Assembly (NCBI GenBank): GCA_934432885.1
Contig: CAKRYY010000021.1
Location: forward strand, 1-50,547
Reading direction: 5' to 3'
DNA: 50,547 bases
From: an uncultured Lachnospiraceae bacterium
Lineage (GTDB): Bacteria > Bacillota > Clostridia > Lachnospirales > Lachnospiraceae
Below the pieces are notes generated by a model, which did no database searches, had not been told where the DNA came from, and worked only from the letters and a program-made list of their open reading frames with translations. The translations under genes and the position numbers were made by a program. Shown piece by piece: positions 46,576 to 50,547 of the stretch (position 1 is its first letter; each line of letters starts with the position of its first letter).

Positions 46576-47412
46576 ATGAGGGGCGTTGCGTTAAACAAAG
46601 AAGCGCTGACAGTGTTTGGATATTTGATGCCGGAGCATTATCAGAGACAGATTATAGAGGGAGAAGCAGAGGGTATTGGTTTTCTGGATGATCTGAGGGA
46701 AAACGAGATTATCGGAACTGCTGTAATGCGTGAATGGAATGGCTGGGAGGAGCTTATGTGGCTTTCTCTGGATGGACTTTACCGGAGGGGTGATTTCGGC
46801 GTCCAGATTCTGGAATTTTGCAGCGGCCTGATTACAGGGGGCAGCGGAAGGAGTGGCATATTTGCGGATTTCCCACAGGGAAGCGGACATCTGCAGGAGA
46901 TATTTACACAGGCGGGCTTTAGCGTGAAGCCCTCCGGCAGCAGCTTTGTAACAACGCTGCGGGAGGTTTTGGAAAAACCGCTGTTTCATCAGAACAGGCT
47001 AACACATGCCATGCAGCGGGTGGCGGCGCTTGCGTCGCTGAATACGCAGGCATGCAGGGAGCTGATATACGAGCTGAATGAAATAGACGATTTGCCGCTT
47101 CCGGTTGCACCGACACTGGAAAAATATGACGCAGATGTCAGCTTTATACATTATGATAAAAATGAAAAACCGGATACGCTGCTGCTTGTAGCGGCGTATG
47201 GCAGCCGACTGACATTAGAGTGTGCGTGGACGAAAAATCCGGCGGCATTTCTGGGAGTATTACAGGCGGCAATAAAGGCGGCAGTGGAAAAATATCCGGC
47301 GGATATGCAGGTCGATATACCAACGATAACAGAGGAATCAGAAAAGCTGGCAAAACGGCTGCTTGATGATACAGGGGAATGTAAAATGTTACAGGCAAGA
47401 AAATTGTTTTAG
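46576..47412 (+). CDS. GNAT-like protein paired with a giant protein
   Basis: 278 residues from ATG 46576 (AAAGGAGAG just upstream); ATGs at 46495 and 46525 lack ribosome binding sites. N-terminal part resembles a GNAT domain (TAVMREWNGWEELMWLSLDGLYRRGDFGVQILEF, then LQEIFTQAGFSVKPSG), but the CoA loop R/Q-x-x-G-x-A is not intact (YRRGDFG). The C-terminal part is a second alpha/beta domain (FIHYDKNEKPDTLLLVAAYGSRLTLECAW). Length, two-domain layout and several spaced motifs match the protein at 3716-4567, suggesting paralogy. It lies 14 bases before the giant gene. Function unknown; catalytic activity doubtful. Confidence 0.6.
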   Translation: MRGVALNKEALTVFGYLMPEHYQRQIIEGEAEGIGFLDDLRENEIIGTAVMREWNGWEELMWLSLDGLYRRGDFGVQILEFCSGLITGGSGRSGIFADFPQGSGHLQEIFTQAGFSVKPSGSSFVTTLREVLEKPLFHQNRLTHAMQRVAALASLNTQACRELIYELNEIDDLPLPVAPTLEKYDADVSFIHYDKNEKPDTLLLVAAYGSRLTLECAWTKNPAAFLGVLQAAIKAAVEKYPADMQVDIPTITEESEKLAKRLLDDTGECKMLQARKLF

Positions 47413-47426
47413 ATGGGGGGAGCGGT

Positions 47427-50400
47427 ATGGATAGTTTACAGATGCGTTCCGTATGGGAACAAAAGCAGGAACTGCGTAAGGAAATTGAAGAAGTGGAGTC
47501 TGCCCGTGTAAAAGGGCTTGTGCTTGAGAAAAAGGAGTTGAACCAGCAGAGACTGGACAATATCCAAAACACCTTTTTGCTGCGTGACAAGCTGGCGCTG
47601 ATGGGTGAAGAAGAGCTGACAGCGCTCAATATGATGACACAGCAGCGCGATATTTCCATGACAAAGGCGGATCAGATGGAGATGACGCAGGAAAATGTCC
47701 GCCTGACGGAAAAAAAGGAAAAAGAAAGCACGCAGAAAAAGCGCGCGCACGAAAGGCTGCAGAAAAATGGCGGAAATGTATATTTCCAGATACCGCAGGA
47801 GTCTTTAGAAGCGGAACGGGAACTATATTTGCGACAGCAGCGGGGCGAGATAGAAAGGGAGCAGAATTCACGCTTTACCGGGCACGAATTTGACAGGGAT
47901 CCGGAAAGCGGCGAAATGGTGACAGATATTCATGAGCTGCTGGTGAAAAAGAGCACAGCGCTTAATTACATCAAGGAGCAGCAGGCGAAGGCAGACAGAA
48001 AAGAGTTGTCTGAGGATGAAGCGCTTATTTTTGCAGAATGCAAAAAGGTCTTTGTGCTTTTGAATGAAACCATTGACAACTGGTACCTTGCAAACGGTAT
48101 GGATTTTAAAAGCGGCAAACGGGTAAGTGAGCGTCAGAAAAATAAAGCAAAGGAGCAGTTTGCGTTAAAGCTGGAGCGTTATCAGGAGGCAATTGCAAAT
48201 GTAGACAATGCAATCGGCTATGCAAAGCTTGCGCAGATTCGGAAAAAACGCTCGGCTGAATACAGGGAGAGTCTTGCTGAGGTTGAAAGGGCAAGAAAGG
48301 AAAGTGGAAGACAGGTAGAAGAAAGCCGGGAGGGCATGAACCGCCTGATGACAGATTCCGGAAACGGACAGCGCATGCCGTTTCTGAATCAATTTGAAAT
48401 CAGCCCGATGATGCAGCAGACAGTAGTGGAGATCCGCGACATGATTCGTGAAAACGAAGGAAACTATCATCAGCATAAAGAGCTGGTTGACAGGATTTAT
48501 CGTGATTATCTGGAAAATGCTGTAACAGTATCCCGTCTGCAGGACGAACAGATGACGATGAGCCGTTTTTTGAATGGAAGCCTTGAAGAAAAAGCACAGC
48601 GGGAAGCCTATCGTGTTGCAACGAATGAAATGGCAAAGCAGAGGTTTACCTATGAGTGGAATCAGGAAAATCAGTTTAAGGCACTGCGTTATCTTTTGAA
48701 GGGAGCAGGAACTGGAGATTTTTCCACAGATGTTTATTTAAGTGACCGATATGGCATAAAAACCAGACATTATCAGCAGGCGCAGGAAAAAGCGCAGGAG
48801 GTTGATAAGCTTCGCAATCAGGGCATGTCGGATGCAGAGATTGCAAACCATTTTGCGAGACGCCGTGCGAACAGACGTTTTGACCAGAGTTTGGGAAGGC
48901 AGGCTGGAGAGAGAGTTGCTTACTGGGAAAGTGAACTGGAAAGACGCAAGGCGGCAGCGCAGACGGCTGGAGATGGCACACAGCCGGATGCAATGATTGC
49001 AGATTTGGAATATATTTTATCAAGTGTAAAGAACAGGCAGATCGCGGGAGCGGCACCGGAGGATATTGGTGGCGCGAAAGCCTATAAGATAATGCATATG
49101 CTGGAATCCGAGGATAGCATACAGCATTTCTGTAAGAAGCAGAGAATCTTCAGACATTTGCTTGGAGACCGTGAGGGGATGCATGAACGCTGCCTGGTTA
49201 CGAAAAAGCGTGTTGACCCAAATACAGGGGAAGAAAAGGAAGTGCGTGTAGCACGATTTTCGGCTGACGTTTTAAACAGGGATATTGTAGCTATTGCATC
49301 TCCACTGTTCCGGGAGCATGAATGTAACGAGGATACGGCGATACATTATCTGGAAAATATGGAGCTTTTAAGCAGAGAAAAATCGGTGCTTGAGTCGGCG
49401 GAAAAAGAAGTAAGAATAGTACATAGTGACCCGGGAGTGCCGCAGTATGCAATTGATGAGGATGTAGATGTTATCCTGATGGAAAAGACAATACCTGCAG
49501 TCAATGAGGAACTGTCGCTTGTAGAAAATACTATGCGGGAAATTGACCAGTACATAGAGCAGCACCCAAGCAGAGAGCTGCTTAAAAATCCATCCTCTGC
49601 ACCGACTGCTGAACAGGTGTATGAATTGCTGTCCGCAACGCAGCCATTGTTCGAACGGATGCAGGGTATCCTTGCCAGAACGAACCGTATTATCAGCAGT
49701 GACTATTTTGTAAGGCTTTCTATGGCGATGCAGGAACGCTGGAAGGAAATTTATGCCAAGGTATATACTTATAAAAAAATGCCGCAGCAGGTCGTAAATG
49801 ATTATAAGGCGACCATAGAACTGGAAGGAACGACAGGATTTAAGTCCTTTGCCGAATGGGAGGAGGAGGCAAACGCCGAATTTAAGAGAATAACCGCAAT
49901 GGCGAGGGAGAAGGAGCTGGAGCGGGTTCATAAGTTTTCTCCCAAAACAGGTGAAAAAGCGATTGATGCAGCAAGACAGATTACAGAGGATATGCGTCGT
50001 AAGTTAAACTCCAGCAAGAAGGATTACGATGCGATGAGCGATGCAGGCGAGCTTACAGAAGAAAAGCGTGACATCCGGATGATAACGGATATTACGAGCG
50101 GTTATCTTACAAATGAACAGGGTGAGCCGTTAAATGCAGAAGAGGCGGCAAAGAAGGAACGTGATGTCCGTATGCTGAAAGCATATTATGGAAAAGATGA
50201 GGCGCTGACTGCAGAGGTAATGAATGCTGTCTGGGATGAGGCAATAGCAGTCCGGATTACGCCGGAGATGATGGAGGAGGATTATATTCTGAAGCATGCC
50301 GCAGAAATGAAGAATTTGATAAGAAGATTTCTGGTACTGGATAACTGGGAGAAGGATCACATTGAGACTTTTAAAAACCACCTTCCAAAGGAAAAGAAGG

Positions 50401-50547
50401 ATAAGATACTTGCGATAATGACGCACATGAATACCATTGTGAACTACGTTAACTGTGTAATGTACAAGGAGGGCGTAAACCCCAATAAGGCAGAGGTGGG
50501 ATATGCAGGTGAAACGGATGTTGAAGGTGCAAACATGACAATAGACG
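47427..50547 (+). CDS. Giant helical/coiled-coil protein, 3' end beyond the window
   Basis: I translated this frame from ATG 47427 (GGGGGGAGCGGT upstream) to the right edge: 1040 codons without a stop, so the gene continues outside. The protein is highly charged and almost wholly helical, with long coiled-coil stretches (KQELRKEIEEVESARVKGLV, RLTEKKEKESTQKKRAHERL and others) and few Cys, no signal peptide and no membrane segment. I recognise no domain in the visible part. Its neighbour and general make-up recall the GNAT plus 581-residue pair at the left end, where a kinase-like core lies in the C-terminal half; the equivalent part here may be outside the window. Function unknown. Confidence 0.75.
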   Translation, partial: MDSLQMRSVWEQKQELRKEIEEVESARVKGLVLEKKELNQQRLDNIQNTFLLRDKLALMGEEELTALNMMTQQRDISMTKADQMEMTQENVRLTEKKEKESTQKKRAHERLQKNGGNVYFQIPQESLEAERELYLRQQRGEIEREQNSRFTGHEFDRDPESGEMVTDIHELLVKKSTALNYIKEQQAKADRKELSEDEALIFAECKKVFVLLNETIDNWYLANGMDFKSGKRVSERQKNKAKEQFALKLERYQEAIANVDNAIGYAKLAQIRKKRSAEYRESLAEVERARKESGRQVEESREGMNRLMTDSGNGQRMPFLNQFEISPMMQQTVVEIRDMIRENEGNYHQHKELVDRIYRDYLENAVTVSRLQDEQMTMSRFLNGSLEEKAQREAYRVATNEMAKQRFTYEWNQENQFKALRYLLKGAGTGDFSTDVYLSDRYGIKTRHYQQAQEKAQEVDKLRNQGMSDAEIANHFARRRANRRFDQSLGRQAGERVAYWESELERRKAAAQTAGDGTQPDAMIADLEYILSSVKNRQIAGAAPEDIGGAKAYKIMHMLESEDSIQHFCKKQRIFRHLLGDREGMHERCLVTKKRVDPNTGEEKEVRVARFSADVLNRDIVAIASPLFREHECNEDTAIHYLENMELLSREKSVLESAEKEVRIVHSDPGVPQYAIDEDVDVILMEKTIPAVNEELSLVENTMREIDQYIEQHPSRELLKNPSSAPTAEQVYELLSATQPLFERMQGILARTNRIISSDYFVRLSMAMQERWKEIYAKVYTYKKMPQQVVNDYKATIELEGTTGFKSFAEWEEEANAEFKRITAMAREKELERVHKFSPKTGEKAIDAARQITEDMRRKLNSSKKDYDAMSDAGELTEEKRDIRMITDITSGYLTNEQGEPLNAEEAAKKERDVRMLKAYYGKDEALTAEVMNAVWDEAIAVRITPEMMEEDYILKHAAEMKNLIRRFLVLDNWEKDHIETFKNHLPKEKKDKILAIMTHMNTIVNYVNCVMYKEGVNPNKAEVGYAGETDVEGANMTID

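Overview
The window looks like a chromosomal segment of a spore-forming, anaerobic member of the Lachnospiraceae (Clostridia). The signs are moderate GC content, strong AGGAGG-type ribosome binding sites, the spoIIA operon with sigF, the spoVA genes, a valine T-box, an agr-type peptide quorum-sensing locus and several gene neighbourhoods typical of that family. Genus cannot be assigned from the sequence alone. No rRNA, CRISPR array, transposase or prophage core was seen.

Layout. 0-1.6 kb: a large lipoprotein. 1.9-4.6 kb (minus): a tandem-GNAT-like protein followed by a 581-residue coiled-coil protein with kinase-like motifs. 4.8-6.0 kb (minus): tRNA-Gly(CCC) and asnA. 6.2-11.1 kb (plus): a radical-SAM/DNA-metabolism pair with a possible LexA box, an HPr-like protein, and a PD-(D/E)XK nuclease-helicase fusion. 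11.1-12.6 kb: a DnaA-box-bearing spacer, PadR and a DUF4097-type gene with a possible frameshift. 12.7-15.0 kb (minus): ECF S component, pyridoxamine kinase and an EamA transporter (a vitamin B6 salvage operon). 15.2-18.8 kb: a heterodimeric ABC exporter. 18.9-20.8 kb: an accessory patch with mazEF-like genes, an XRE regulator, a small lipoprotein and a nucleotidyltransferase whose HEPN partner appears reduced to a stub. 20.8-28.2 kb: T-box, valS, a FapA-like protein, folC, a 47-residue protein and a zinc-ribbon TPR membrane protein. 28.6-32.5 kb: spoIIAA-spoIIAB-sigF, a histidine phosphatase and spoVAA-AB-AC. 32.5-40.7 kb: accessory block with an AlbA/Schlafen-type ATPase flanked by direct repeats, an agrA-C-D-B locus, a degenerate metallophosphoesterase, higBA, ridA and a second EamA transporter. 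41.0-43.4 kb: spoVAE, a DUF2156 protein and spoVAD. 43.5-45.8 kb: a transglutaminase-like exported protein and a ZIP transporter. 45.9-46.3 kb: an apparent long non-coding RNA. 46.6 kb to the edge: a second GNAT-like protein followed by a very large protein (more than 1040 residues) that runs off the window.

The features that deserve most attention are these. (1) Two similar 'GNAT-like plus large helical protein' loci sit at opposite ends of the window, one with a recognisable kinase-like core. (2) A purine-rich transcription unit of about 360 nt has its own promoter and terminator, eight GTAC motifs and a full anti-SD-complementary site. (3) The spoVA genes are split, with matching forespore-type promoters in front of each half. 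(4) A predicted 5-membered thiolactone autoinducer has three helically phased TGAC repeats in front of it. (5) A calcineurin-like protein has lost almost all of its metal ligands. (6) A dispersed hairpin repeat family occurs in at least five places. All functional calls come from reading motifs and gene order; no database search was run.
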